64,000 bases of DNA from Phytophthora hibernalis (taxonomy: Eukaryota > Oomycota > Peronosporomycetes > Peronosporales > Peronosporaceae), in contig JAAKBF010000046.1 of assembly GCA_012656075.1 (NCBI GenBank), positions 218,575 through 282,574 on the forward strand. Reading direction: 5' to 3'. Below, in pieces: positions 54,153 through 64,000 of the stretch (its first letter is position 1; each line of letters begins with the position of its first letter). The notes below the pieces were generated by a model, which saw only the letters and a program-made list of their open reading frames with translations, was not told the DNA's origin and did no database searches. The translations under genes were made by a program, and so were the position numbers.

Positions 54153-56400
54153 CAGCAATCAGAATTTCGAGAACAGTGAGCGTGAAGCTCGGGTGCGGTG
54201 ACGATCGCGTATCTTCGATGAACTGCTTGTACAAATGACTCCGACAGGTTTTAGCAAGACGTTTGTGATGCTGGCCTTCATGAAATGAAGATAATACTTA
54301 AGGTCTTGATGGAAGTAAGTGCCGCGAGTGCATCACTTGATAATTGGTTGATATGTGATTTACCAAGACAAGAGGAAACTGCTACTGTGCAGTGTTGCAT
54401 CAACAGAAGGTGAGTACCCGTAGTGATGTTTGACGGTTAAAGGTACGTGGAGGGAAATATGAAACCTACTTTATGATTGCCTGTGCAACGAGAGATTGTG
54501 ACATCGATAGCTGTATCCTGTCGGGTTGGAGATATTGCAATTCGGATACTCAAGTTTGACAAGACTGTGTCGCTAGCCGACTGAACGATACGACTCGCGT
54601 GAACCGATCTTGCACGAACAGGCAACGACTTTGAGTGAAGCAACGCCTGGACCTGTTGAAGATGATATGTGATACTGCAGGAGTTTTAAGCGGAGAAAGA
54701 ACAGCAGTGTAGGCGACCGAGGATCAAGACGGGACTTGATCGAATCCAGCAGACGTACACAGATGTGCTGTGCATTGGCCAAGCTGTCGGTCCTCGGATC
54801 GATCAAAAGGTTGTTGAGTGATGTGATCTTGAACCCGATGGCGGACGATATTGGACTGTATTGCAGCTAATTCGAGGTCAAGATGACACGAGCAATAAGC
54901 GTTCGACGTACCGAGTATGCCGGATGGTTGTTGAAAGCAGGTTTCGAACAGTGTTGGAGCGATATGGAATTGAAATGAGAGCGAAGTGCAGTGATGAAGC
55001 TGCGTTGCGGAATCAGTTCTATCACTGTGAACGTGAGTTCTCTCGTTTCGATGAATTGGAGATATACACTTTCGTGGTGTAACAAATGTTCACGAAGGGT
55101 GAGCCCGCTTAGCAGTGTGTGATATACGGCGACGATAGTGACAGTACTGTCCTCGAGTTGAGGTTCAGAGCAGTTGTGGGCGAGAGACAACAAGGTCATG
55201 CAGTACTATTGCAGTCTGGAAAAATGGTGGGTCCGCGAACTCAGGTACAAGGGGTTTCTAACGGACGAACAGATCAAATGGAGACGTGACCAATGTTGGA
55301 ACTTCCAACATTGGAAGACGCGTTCATCGTGAAGCGTTCGACTTGCCGTCGCAATTCGCTGTTCAAGACTCACTATTGAAAGTGTGAAATTCTACAGTTG
55401 ACGATGTCTTCAAATTGGAAAAGGATACCTGACGTGTTTGACCCCACGCCTTGGAGGAAGTGAGGTTGAATATGGATATTTGTTAGTGCTACATTTAGTG
55501 GAGTGGTGACGATGAGGTTCATGTCCGTGTGGACTGCGAGAAGTTAATTGACCCAGCGTCACTGGAACTGTCGCTCGTCGATCAACGTTTGCACTGCGAT
55601 CTCAATATTTTGTGACTTTGGTTAAGACCCGCCCTGAGGACAACTATTGGTACGGGGATGTGTGTGACAAGGTCATGCGGCCCAAGGAAACATTGTCGGC
55701 AAATTTGAACCTGAGTCTAGAGCCGAGCGGCTACGCAGTAGTGTCCAAGTACTGGACATGATACTGCCAGTTTCATTCGGTGTCCTGCCCGTATCATTTG
55801 GTGCTGGTGTCCAAGGTGACAATGCAAATTTGTGGTTCGATGAAAACTATCCAGGATGAAGTGTGGCGATTCGTTGCTTGACGAATTGTCTGCTTCAAAA
55901 GGCCAGTGATGACACGGCACATGCCTGGCGACGAAGGTCACCAGCGAGAAGAGAAAGGTGGGGATCGTCAATGAATTTGCTAGCAAGACACCACTGTGGT
56001 GTTTCTTGCGGCTGAGTAGGTGCCGTCGCTGGGGTGACACCGAGATGGCTGCGATACTTGATTCGTCACCAAACACTATCGACCTGTAATGTGCAGTGTT
56101 GATGCTATGTGGAAATGAAAGACCTGATAACTGGTCAGCGATGGACAGCGTTGTACACGGCTAGCGGCGTGTGTTGACTAGCATAACGTCCATGACAGGA
56201 CCTAGCTGGCATGCTGTCGGGTTTATCGAAGTTGGTGGCGAGTGCCAACCAACAGGCACTCTGATGGCCCCGATATCCTGATCAGCATGATGCTAGCTGT
56301 TCTTTTGAGCTGCTGGCGAATACCAACTAGCGAGTGCTGAGTGTCCATGATGTGAGAAGCGCTGACACCGGCGTGAGGTTTGGTGGTCATTGTGGAGGAC
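54153..56400. other. Unassigned region right of piggyBac
   Basis: No recognised gene. The best open frame is plus-strand 54861-55082 (73 codons, VCRMVVESRFRTVLERYGIEMRAK is protein-like but split here by frame ends); similar coding-like pieces occur up to 55740. The opposite strand at 55717-56076 is also open. It may be a decayed element or gene; I cannot say which. Confidence 0.3.
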
Positions 56401-56429
56401 AGAGTTTTGAAATCTGTCACATAGCGCCT

Positions 56430-58740
56430 AGGTGCAGTGTGCGGGTAAGACGATAGCGGCATATTCGCAATCAGCGCCGACATGGTGGGCCGGCGACTTG
56501 TCGTTATGTCGAGCGAGTCTCTCTATTTCCGTCAGATAGTCCAGCCAAGCACGAAAATGTTGTGATCCTTTGTCGGCCACTACTTCTGCGATCCTCTGGC
56601 TCACTGCAAACACCGACAAGAACGCGAGTAGGAGGATCTTCAATGTCTTCGACGTAAACCTTCTGCGTGGAATCGACAGGGAGTGCGTCTTCTTCGTCTT
56701 CATCTGCAAGAAGCCATCGCTCCGGTATCGCCTCATACGGAATGATGGAGCACAGGCGAGAATTTTGTCTCCATAAAAATAGTACGTTGTCGACATGGAA
56801 GCAACATGGTCTGGTTGAACGCGCAACTACAGGTGTTTTCGACTAAGCTCACTGCATATCGACCTCCCGACTTTGCACTAGTTAGAGTACAAAGCTCTGG
56901 CGCGTTTTCATCACTCGACGTGTCGTACGCTTATCGGCTGCTAACCATGTACTGTTCTTCAATCAAATTGCACGCGTGCTGAGCAGCTAACTTTGCCAAC
57001 ATACTCATCTCCGCATCGTAGTTGTGGTTGAAGCGGAAGCCCACGGGCTTGACCGTGGCAGTGTACTGATCTTCGGCGGACTGTTGTAAGAACAGAAGGT
57101 GGTCGATGCACTCGTCCATGACCATATGACGATGTAGCAAATCCTTGGCAGCCCCCAACTTGCTTCCAGGCGGTTGTTCGTGTTAGTATCGAGATGAGGG
57201 ATGTTTCCACGCTTGAATGTACACCGTTGATCTTTACAGTTGAGCCAATCCTCCGTAAAGTAGTCGAGAAACGATGGCTTTCCTGCACATAGTTTTTTCA
57301 AAGCAGACAGGAATTCGTCGAACACGCTCTGTTTTTCAGCCCGAACCATCGTCGTTACGATAATTTTTATGTGCATCTTCTCAAATGGCTAAAATCCGTA
57401 GTCTTTCTTGCTAGCTTCTCGTTTGAGATAGTCGATAACGTGAAAATGGCAGAGAATGACCGTCGCACAAGAGAACTCTTCACGCAGCACCGCCAATTCA
57501 GTGAAGTATTTGTCGATTACGATGACTTTGATATCCGTCCACGCTGGGGTGTTTTGCTTGAAAGCTCGTACCGCGCACAACATGTTCAATCTGATTTCTC
57601 CGTCGACCAGTACGTGTTGTGCAAACGACCCACACCCGAATTTGTATGTAACCATTAAACTGAACAGGCGATGCCTAGGAGGGAACGAATTATCCAAAGC
57701 AGTGAGTCAACCGTTCACAAATAAGTGTGTATGTTTGTGAGAGCACCACAAACATTGGTGATCCGAAGTCAATGTTATGGAGCCCCATAACGATTGATAT
57801 TCGGCCCATAAGTAGCATCAACACAGAGTGTTTCTGGGAACTTGCGCGTCATCCTTCTCATGTGAGTCGTCTGGAAAGTAATACAGGACGTAAGGCCCGT
57901 TGTCTTATCGCGAGAAACGTTCACAGTGTTCCCAGGACCTTCACTAAAATCCGGCAGGACCTGTGTCACTCGCTCGTTGTCATCTTCTGAAGTGTAAGTC
58001 TCGCGGCGCATTTTTGCGACAAGATTCTCTACACCTTTAGGCAACACTGGGTGCCCCGACACCTCCTTTAGAAAGCGCAGGATCTTCTTCTCCTTGGACC
58101 CGCCTATAAATCATGGACGACTCTTGTTAAAAGGATGCATCTTCAGAATCGTGTTCATCTTCGTACCTTGCACCAGTGTCTTGACCACACCTCGCGTATC
58201 AGGGGACGTAAGTTTACGAGCCTCGGGGTATGAATAGTAGACGTCTCGACCGACGTCGTGGTTGTGAGTCGCAACATGCGAGTTAACCCTGACCTTGTAC
58301 TCGTCGTCCTTGACCTTGACAAGCACTGCATTAAGTTTTGCCGGGCACTCGATGGAGCGGATGTTGTGGTTGGTTCTCAATGTCCATCCATGCGTACAGA
58401 TAAGCGTCTTCGTGTAAAACTTGAGAGACTCATCAAAAAGAACCGCTCGTTTCCCCGTCGACTTGTTGAAAGCTTACGCTGCTTATTGCGGTCAGCTACC
58501 AAGTTAGTAGAGCGAACCCTGTAGAACTGGTGCGTCTACGACTGGTACCTGTTGTTACGAGTACAGATTACCTCCACAAAGCCGTACTTATAGATCAACA
58601 CACGCGTACCTCGTCAACTCTTCATGGAATGCGTCCCAGGACGAAAACTCCCCGCTGAACTGACTGAAAAGGAAGCCGGTGCCTTCAGCATCATCACTGT
58701 CGCTGGCGTGGGCACGCTTCTTTCCCTTCGGCGCCGACAT
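56430..58740 (-). pseudogene. MULE transposase (MULE-2)
   Basis: The ATG at 58740 starts MSAPKGKKRAHASDSDDAEG. Downstream in broken frames are a DNA-binding region (IECPAKLNAVLVKVKDDEYKV, VATHNHDVGRDVYY), catalytic MULE blocks (ETLCVDATYGPNINRYGAP with a DDE Asp; LFSLMVTYKFG; IKVIVIDKYF; CHFHVIDYLK), RLEASWG at about 57150-57180, and a SWIM-like CSCAFNQTMLLPCR near 56800. This is the full MULE order including SWIM. At least five frame changes or stops make it inactive. It is related in plan to MULE-1 but clearly a different family member. Confidence 0.8.
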
Positions 58741-59411
58741 CACGCCGCGTGGGGGCACTTACTACGCGGAGAAGGCTGGGGTCGGGGGGTTGAGTGGTTG
58801 GCCGGAATGGTTCAAAATCTCTAAAACTCAAAAATAGACATTTGCCCAGCGGTATCTCGGTAACCCTAACTCGGCCTTTCTCGCAGCAAAATGCTGGTGA
58901 TCGTAGGCACTTCCTAGTTTTTTAAAGGTGACCTAATTGTTCGGTATATGGCCTATTTATGCACGTTTTATTTGAGTGCACCAAATAATTATTTTATTTG
59001 AGGCCATTTTATCAGATATATAATGCCGTAAGTACTTTCGATCTCCTTAACTATGGGGTCGAGATGTCACACAATCCGGCGTTTGTATTGGCTGAAATTA
59101 CGATATGTGTCGATCCTAATACGTTTAAATGTCTCCAACTGTGTCCACCACATTTCTCTGGGCTAGCATTTTATTACTGAACACGATAGTGTACCGAATA
59201 GTGGGTACATTCAAACTTGGGACTGGAAGTTGGCAATGGGGATTAGTAGGGTGGCCAATGCAACGCAGCAGCCCCACAAACGAGCAGGTTTTTTAAAGAT
59301 CGAACCAACGCTCTCAATGTATTTACAGTCCTCGACACGGTCGAGGGTGGCTTTCTAACCCCTACATATTTTGGTATGGATCGATTCGTTTTGATCTCCT
59401 GAATATGACCT
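58741..59411. other. AT-rich stretch between MULE-2 and its duplicated fragment
   Basis: No gene seen. It probably includes the 5' non-coding part of MULE-2; no terminal inverted repeat was identified. Confidence 0.45.
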
Positions 59412-59541
59412 TGTAGAACTGGTGCGTCTCGGACTGGTACCTGTTGTACAGATTAGCTCCACAAATCCGCACTTATCGATCAACACGCGTGTACCTCGTC
59501 AAATCTTCATGGAATGCGTCCCAGGACGAAAACTCCCCGCT
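59412..59541 (-). repeat. Duplicate of the MULE-2 N-terminal coding segment
   Basis: It matches 58520-58656 closely on the same strand (shared phrases GTAGAACTGGTGCGTCT, GACTGGTACCTGTTGT and TTCATGGAATGCGTCCCAGG) with small indels and substitutions. Both encode GEFSSWDAFHE. The similarity ends abruptly at 59541/58656, where Gypsy-2 coding begins. Confidence 0.85.
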
Positions 59542-60000
59542 CAACGAAGACCGCTCATCTTCAAGCACCTCCGGGTCCATGACCGAAGAGGTGTTCAGCT
59601 TGACCGAGTCGCGTTCGCAGTGGATGAGGAGCATCTACTGCACTCGCCCGCCTTCAGCGAATCCAAGAACTCCACATGAGAGCTCTTCCAGCTCGAGTAG
59701 CTCCGCTACCGTAGGCAATGGAGCCAGCTTTACGCCTTCCTTGCGTTCTCCCGTGTGAACATCTAGCACCACTGGTGCGATTATCTTGCCCGAAGTGACC
59801 GCCCCGCGGTGTGGCCTGCTGTGGCTGACCCAGCCTGAGCGTCTTCCACCGTGGGAGACCCTGCTCGACCACCCTTCGTTGCGTGAGCACCGGCTCCAGC
59901 GACTTGTCCTGCACGAGCTGACCCCAGCGTCGACGCCTTGCGTAGTGGGAGACCCTGCTCGACTACTCTTCGTTGCGCGAGCTGACCCAGCTTCGACGCG

Positions 60001-60730
60001 TTAATCATCGCCAGCTGGGGCCTGAGCGACGCTCTCGATCTTGAGAGATCCATGAGCCTCATCGTGAGACGCACATGGAACCTCCGTACATTCTCCCACA
60101 TCCACCGAAGGCTCTTGAGCTCTCGAAGATGCAGGACACGCGGACGAGAACGTCGTAGGCAGATCGAGTACTTCAGTAGTACCTGCGAAGTGCCGTTCGC
60201 CGCGTGGCATGCGATGCTCGTGCAAAACCCGTCCGGGAAGAGGAGGGACGACATGACCCGCCAGGGCTCTGTCCGCGATGGGCTTGTGACTAGCACCGAT
60301 GGTGCGACTTCTCCAGTCGGTCCACGGCTCGTGCTTAGTCAACCAAGGCATGCCGAGGATAAGTTCGTACCGATCATCCATGTCAAGGACAATGAACGGT
60401 TCGACCGAGTTGAAGTCGTTAAACATGACGTTCAAGGATAAAAGAACCTTTCGCGTAGACACGATGGATCCAGTCGCAAGGCGAACAGATACATTGGTAT
60501 TATTCTTAGATGCTTCCAAAGCACTAGCATACAATGCACTGTTCCTGACCACTGGACTTCGTCGCGAAATTGTAGGACGCCTCCGAATCAATCACAATCG
60601 TCAGCGGTTCGTCGTACCCTTTTACGATGGCCGTGACAACCACGAGGTTAGACCGCGCGACGGCCACGGAGAGACACAACAGTGTCGTCCCAGGGACTTG
60701 CTCTCCAGGAGGCGGAGGTGGCAGAGCCAC
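60001..60730 (-). pseudogene. Gypsy-2 aspartic protease, active-site loop altered
   Basis: Two frames: 60524-60730 with LTIVIDSEASYNFATK, where the family loop DSGAS has Glu instead of Gly, and 60001-60591 with VEPFIVLDMDDRYELILGMPWLTKHEP, the second protease signature. A frame change near 60560 separates them. The Gly to Glu change would be expected to inactivate the enzyme. The C-terminal part is Pro/Ala-rich and leads towards the missing RT. Confidence 0.75.
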
Positions 60731-60829
60731 CGAGCTCGAGGAGGAGCGAAGTCTCCCAGCAGGGTATCCCGCACCTACTGGGAGTTGTCGTTTTCCGACC
60801 CCGCAGATTCGATCATGTTAAGGGACGGC

Positions 60830-61822
60830 AGAGCCGCCTTGGCCTTGCCTACCTTTCACGGGTTCGTTGGACAATTCCGACGGGCTGGTTGCATCCAAAG
60901 CAACGACCACTCGCGCGTTGGTTACGCTGAGGTCGGGCCGACTCAGCCGACGAGAACTCCATGGGAGTGGGACCGTCGTTGACCGTATCCGAGCGGCCTG
61001 CATACCCCTGCGCCGAGCGCACGCAATGATCTTCCAGCATGGCGACATGCACCGCATCGTTGAAAGACGTCGGTTGTCTGCGGAAGAGCTCCGTCCGGAC
61101 CGGACCCGGCCGAACGCCGTCCATGAAGACCGTCACCTTGACGTCCTCAGAGAGGAGCGCCCGCCATAGCGGCCTCGAGGTTCTGCAACTCCATGACGTA
61201 GTCTTGAAGCGTACGCTTCCCTTGCTTACAGCGCAAAAAGAGCGACCGATAGCGGTAGGCCACATTGGCCAAGAGGAAAGTCGAGCGCAGCTCTTGTTCC
61301 ATGACGCCCACGAGGTGAAATACCCAGGAGACGACGTCTCTCGTGCCATCGCCCATGCACGCGCCCTCCCAGATTGGAAAGCGCGAAGGCGACTTGGGCC
61401 CTGGATTCGTAGATCTGTCCAGCGCTCAGCGCTATCTCGATCTCTCGAATCCAGAAGACCAGGCTGTCTGCATCTTTGCCATCAAATGTCGACACCGACA
61501 TCTTAACGGGCTTCGTTGTTCCTTGTCGCGCAGCGTACGGAGCAGGGCCCGGAGGGATCACCTGCGCCGCACTCTGAGCCTCAGCTCGCATTGTCTCGCA
61601 AGCAGCTTTCTGCGCTGCGGCGCTCACGTGGGCAACCAGCGCCGACTCGTACTTGTCGAAGCGTTCCACGCGCTCCCTCTGCTGCCCCGCAGGCAGGTTG
61701 GGGAATCCAGCGAATGCTGCCTCGTTCAGGAAACTAACCATCTTCTCCTGCGTAGCCCAGTGGGCATCCGAGAGGTAAGTAAAGTCCTGCCGGGACGGCA
61801 GTCGGCTCCTTGAGTCGTCCAT
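60830..61822 (-). pseudogene. Gypsy-2 gag
   Basis: The ATG at 61822 (MDDSRSRLPSRQDFTYLSDA) is chosen; an in-frame upstream Met lies in the LTR/leader. The Gag core has the retrotransposon pattern FDGKDADSLVFWIREIEIAL, then after frame changes SWVFHLVGVMEQELRSTFLL and LFLRCKQGKRTLQDYVMELQ. It ends with a zinc knuckle start RCFGCNQPVG near 60890. Three frame changes break it. Confidence 0.78.
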
Positions 61823-62639
61823 GCTCAGAGAGATCTTGATTGTAGTAGTCCGCGCCGGTCGCGGGTGACTACAAGTGCTACAAGGTGTGACGGCGGTCAC
61901 ACGCACCTTAGCTTTAGAGGAAACGTTAACGCGATAACCACAACAGCCGCCTGGCGTTCCTGCTGTAAGCTTGCAAAGGCCTGGCCTTCCTATCCAATAT
62001 GGTACCGAGTACCAATTGACTTGCAAACTTCCGGGTTAGAGTTAAACTGCTATTAAGAACAAAGTTGTAGTTCTAACTACTGCTAACTATCTGCATACTG
62101 AATCCATGTCTAATCTGATCTGTCCAAATGGAAGCCACCCATTTGATGAACTGCTTTAATACAACTGACGTACTGCTTAAGTACGACTGAAGTACGGTTT
62201 AAATCCTTGACGTGCCACACACCACGCGTGTGGCGGACACCAATAGGGTGGACCACACCACAGAGAACAATGGTCGCCCCCTGTCAAGTGGCCCATTATA
62301 GTGATCCAAACGAGTCACGCCGCCAGTGCTGCCAGCCTCCATCCGCTGGATATCCGTCCGGTTGTACTTGCACACGAGCGTAAAACTGGCGATCCCCTCT
62401 TCTGGACAACGCAGTATCTGGTTCCATGGCGGTAAAGACGCACTCTGCAGGACTAAACTCCGTTTTGAATCAAGAAGGCTTGCATTGGGTGTGTACTGGA
62501 TGCAGGAAGCGACATTCGCGAGTGGCATTGGTCGCACGAACGAGCGGTTCGTCGAACAGGACGCGTGAGGATGTTCCACAGGCAGGGGGCTGTTGAACCT
62601 ACCTTGAAGCTGCGCATTCTGCGACGATTTGACTCAGCT

Positions 62640-62894
62640 GATGCTTGTTCGCCGTGGAGGCGTCGTCTGTTGAAGAGCCGAAGCGCTCTGTGAGTACATC
62701 GATATACTGCGTTGGTTTCGCGAGTCGGGCAGTGCAGAGTTCCGTCTATAGCGGCACTTGCGCGTGTTTGCCTGGGGCGAGCTCCCTCCAATGTATTTCA
62801 AGAGCGCGTCTTCTCAACCGCTGGAATTGTTATGAGCAACCTGCGCATGCGTACGAACAAATTTCCTTCTAGTAAGCAGATAGAAGTTGGCTAG
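62640..62894 (+). pseudogene. hAT transposase C-terminal remnant
   Basis: The last part (62752-62894) reads ALARVCLGRAPSNVFQERVF then STAGIVMSNLRMRTN, the hAT dimerisation signature (ERVFSTAG). Only about 50-80 codons remain; the upstream coding is in other frames (62645-62750). No hAT ends with a target duplication were found around it. Confidence 0.7.
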
Positions 62895-62895
62895 A

Positions 62896-63115
62896 TTTGA
62901 GTGAAATAATAGCAGCAATAGTAGTAGCATTTTCAGTTCCGCGCCAAACTACTAGCTGATGTTGTAGTTTGATAGTAGTTCGCTATTAGATATTACCAAA
63001 GAAGCACCAAATGTTCAAACTACTGTCAATCCCTGCGTGGGATTCTCCAAGAAAGTCGTAAGAGTCCTTACGACATGACTAGGCTTTTGATTGGATATTT
63101 ATATTATTTCACTCA
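62896..63115. repeat. Short element with 14-bp inverted ends
   Basis: TGAGTGAAATAATA at about 62898 is repeated inverted at about 63101-63114. Between them are several CAAACTACT/AGTAGTTTG phrases and a 20-bp palindrome GTCGTAAGAGTCCTTACGAC (63055-63074). It may be a non-autonomous transposon; there is no clear target duplication. Confidence 0.45.
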
Positions 63116-63129
63116 GCACCAAGCATGCA

Positions 63130-63360
63130 TGACACCTGAGGTCGCCAAGCCCGCTACCCCTTTTCTGCCACCGACGGCCCTACCGCCCGCCGCCCCCTCC
63201 GCCCTCTTCAGGCGAGCAGTCTCCTGCTGCAATACCCACCAAATCTGCGAAGTCGAAGCGAAGGACAAGCGGGAAATTTACCGAGGAGCAAGAGAACCAA
63301 GAGGAGCTAGACTTATTCATCTTGTATGTTATGACTAAGTACGCCCCGTACGCTACTTAT
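63130..63360 (+). pseudogene. Short unrecognised coding-like fragment
   Basis: From the ATG at 63130 (MTPEVAKPATPFLPPTALPP) and, after an apparent frame change, SAKSKRRTSGKFTEEQENQ then LDLFILYVMTKYAP and a TAG stop. The Lys/Arg-rich then acidic pattern is like the N-terminus of a DNA-binding or transposon protein, but no family is recognised. Confidence 0.25.
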
Positions 63361-63717
63361 TAGCATGGCAAAGGCAAGGGGTGATATCGCTAGGTCTGCC
63401 CTATTAATAGCAAAAACTGCACAGGGCCTTACTGCGATATGACCCTGAAATCGTGCAGTCCTGAGTTGACGGATTCCTTCCTCCGTGAGGCAATAATCCT
63501 GGCAATAATCCTGGCAGTGCTCGTTGAGCCTAAAGCGGACATCCGGGGTGCGAAGGCGCTCTGTCTCATTGGGTAACAGGCGAAGTAGCAGTGCAAGAGG
63601 GGTGCGTGGGTCTCGAGACAGGACAGCGAGCTCCATGGTTGAGAGATTTCGTAGATGAGAAAACTTTGAGATTGGTAACATAGTTGAAACTGTCGTAAAT
63701 ACCAAGAACAAAAACAC
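63313..63717 (-). CDS. Unrecognised 134-codon ORF
   Basis: The first residues are hydrophobic (MFLFLVFTTVSTMLPIS), then comes a soluble-looking part, MELAVLSRDPRTPLALLLRL. A 12-bp tandem duplication makes CQDYCQDYC (about 63494-63520). The true start may be the Met before ELAVL. The ORF overlaps the fragment at 63130-63360 on the other strand. Function unknown; it could be a transposon N-terminus. Confidence 0.3.
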   Translation of the reverse strand: MFLFLVFTTVSTMLPISKFSHLRNLSTMELAVLSRDPRTPLALLLRLLPNETERLRTPDVRFRLNEHCQDYCQDYCLTEEGIRQLRTARFQGHIAVRPCAVFAINRADLAISPLAFAMLISSVRGVLSHNIQDE

Positions 63718-63809
63718 GCGAGTCGGAAGTCAAACATCTTGTATTGGAATTTCCCTAATTTTACGATACGGAGGTAGTACCAATTACTCAGTTCACGGTC
63801 ATCCTTTCG

Positions 63810-64000
63810 ATGGCAATCGGCGGAAAACTACAGTTTTCTCGCCATCTCCCGGACGATCCGCAATTCCACGTCTTAAGTAACAAGGTGAATCAGTGGCTGG
63901 GCACGAAGACACTACCGATTCTACATGTAGTGTACTCGGTCTTTACAGCGGCATTCATGGTGCTTTCGCGTTACCAGCAGCTGTGGGCTTCTCTGTTACT
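63810..64000 (+). CDS. N-terminus of an unknown, probably membrane, protein (cut by window end)
   Basis: An open frame of 63 codons from the ATG at 63810 runs off the window. An in-frame TAA at 63756 precedes it. It starts MAIGGKLQFSRHLPDDPQFH and contains a probable membrane segment TLPILHVVYSVFTAAFMVLS. A weak initiator-like sequence ATTTCCCTAATTTT lies at about 63749-63762. Not recognised; the next sequence downstream would settle it. Confidence 0.5.
   Translation, partial: MAIGGKLQFSRHLPDDPQFHVLSNKVNQWLGTKTLPILHVVYSVFTAAFMVLSRYQQLWASLL

Larger units (their letters stand above)
59542..62259 (-). mobile_element. Second Ty3/Gypsy element (Gypsy-2), truncated after protease
   Basis: The minus-strand LTR appears to start TGTGGTCCACCC near 62257 (a TG start; its end was not fixed). 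It is followed by gag (61822 down to about 60830) and a protease-like domain (60730-60001). The region 60000-59545 reads as the segment that normally leads into RT (LPTVAELLELEEL, LNTSSVMDPEVLED), but RT itself is absent because the sequence changes to the MULE fragment. Its family differs from Gypsy-1. Confidence 0.78.

Overview
The window looks like a transposon-rich region of an oomycete nuclear genome, most likely Phytophthora or a close relative. Three lines of evidence support this. (1) There are three transglutaminase-elicitor genes, each encoding the exact Pep-13 peptide VWNQPVRGFKVYE of the Phytophthora GP42 family. (2) Each has the oomycete core promoter (initiator plus flanking element, of the type GCTCATTCTCCAATTTTC) about 40-110 bp upstream of its ATG. 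(3) The mobile elements (Gypsy, LINE, tyrosine-recombinase retroelement, MULE, pogo-like, hAT, piggyBac) and the short GT-AG introns (about 60-110 nt) suit such a genome. No tRNA, rRNA or CRISPR array was found.

Layout. 1-10.6 kb: a decayed Ty3/Gypsy element on the minus strand (gag, protease, RT, RNase H, integrase, with an extra antisense ORF past pol). 11.6-15.4 kb: a MULE transposase split by a pogo-like transposon, itself carrying a piggyBac-type MITE. 16.6-17.35 kb: a small terminal-inverted-repeat element. 18.25-20.65 kb: a hAT element with a perfect 8-bp target duplication. 21.1-23.8 kb: a cellular coiled-coil gene (CSPP1-like guess). 23.9-30.5 kb: two transglutaminase-elicitor genes in tandem (minus). 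31.6-32.4 kb: two small repeat elements. 32.8-34.8 kb: an intron-containing DDE-like transposase gene. 34.9-39.9 kb: a LINE. 40.6-42.6 kb: the third elicitor gene (plus), which has a premature stop. 43.0-48.5 kb: a DIRS-like tyrosine-recombinase retroelement. 49.7-54.15 kb: a piggyBac element flanked by TTAA with a multi-intron transposase. 56.4-58.7 kb: a second MULE. 59.4-62.3 kb: a second, 3'-truncated Gypsy joined to a MULE fragment. 62.6-64 kb: a hAT remnant and the start of an unknown membrane-protein ORF cut by the window end.

The non-transposon genes are few: the three elicitors, the coiled-coil gene, and possibly the ORF at the right edge. The elicitors are secreted wall transglutaminases; each has a signal peptide, a conserved N-terminal segment, a Ser/Thr-rich stretch, the transglutaminase-elicitor domain and a mucin-like C-terminal tail. 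They differ mainly in the length of the low-complexity and repeat segments.

A recurring oddity: nearly every frameshift in otherwise well-preserved genes is a single base missing from a short homopolymer run, and restoring it makes each gene an exact multiple of three. This suggests base-call errors in the assembly rather than decay for many of them. The most unusual structural signals are a 9-bp motif (ACTCRGCGA) repeated about 25 times through the first Gypsy element together with 16-bp tandem arrays, and a shared inverted motif (TATACAACATG) inside successive introns of the piggyBac transposase gene.
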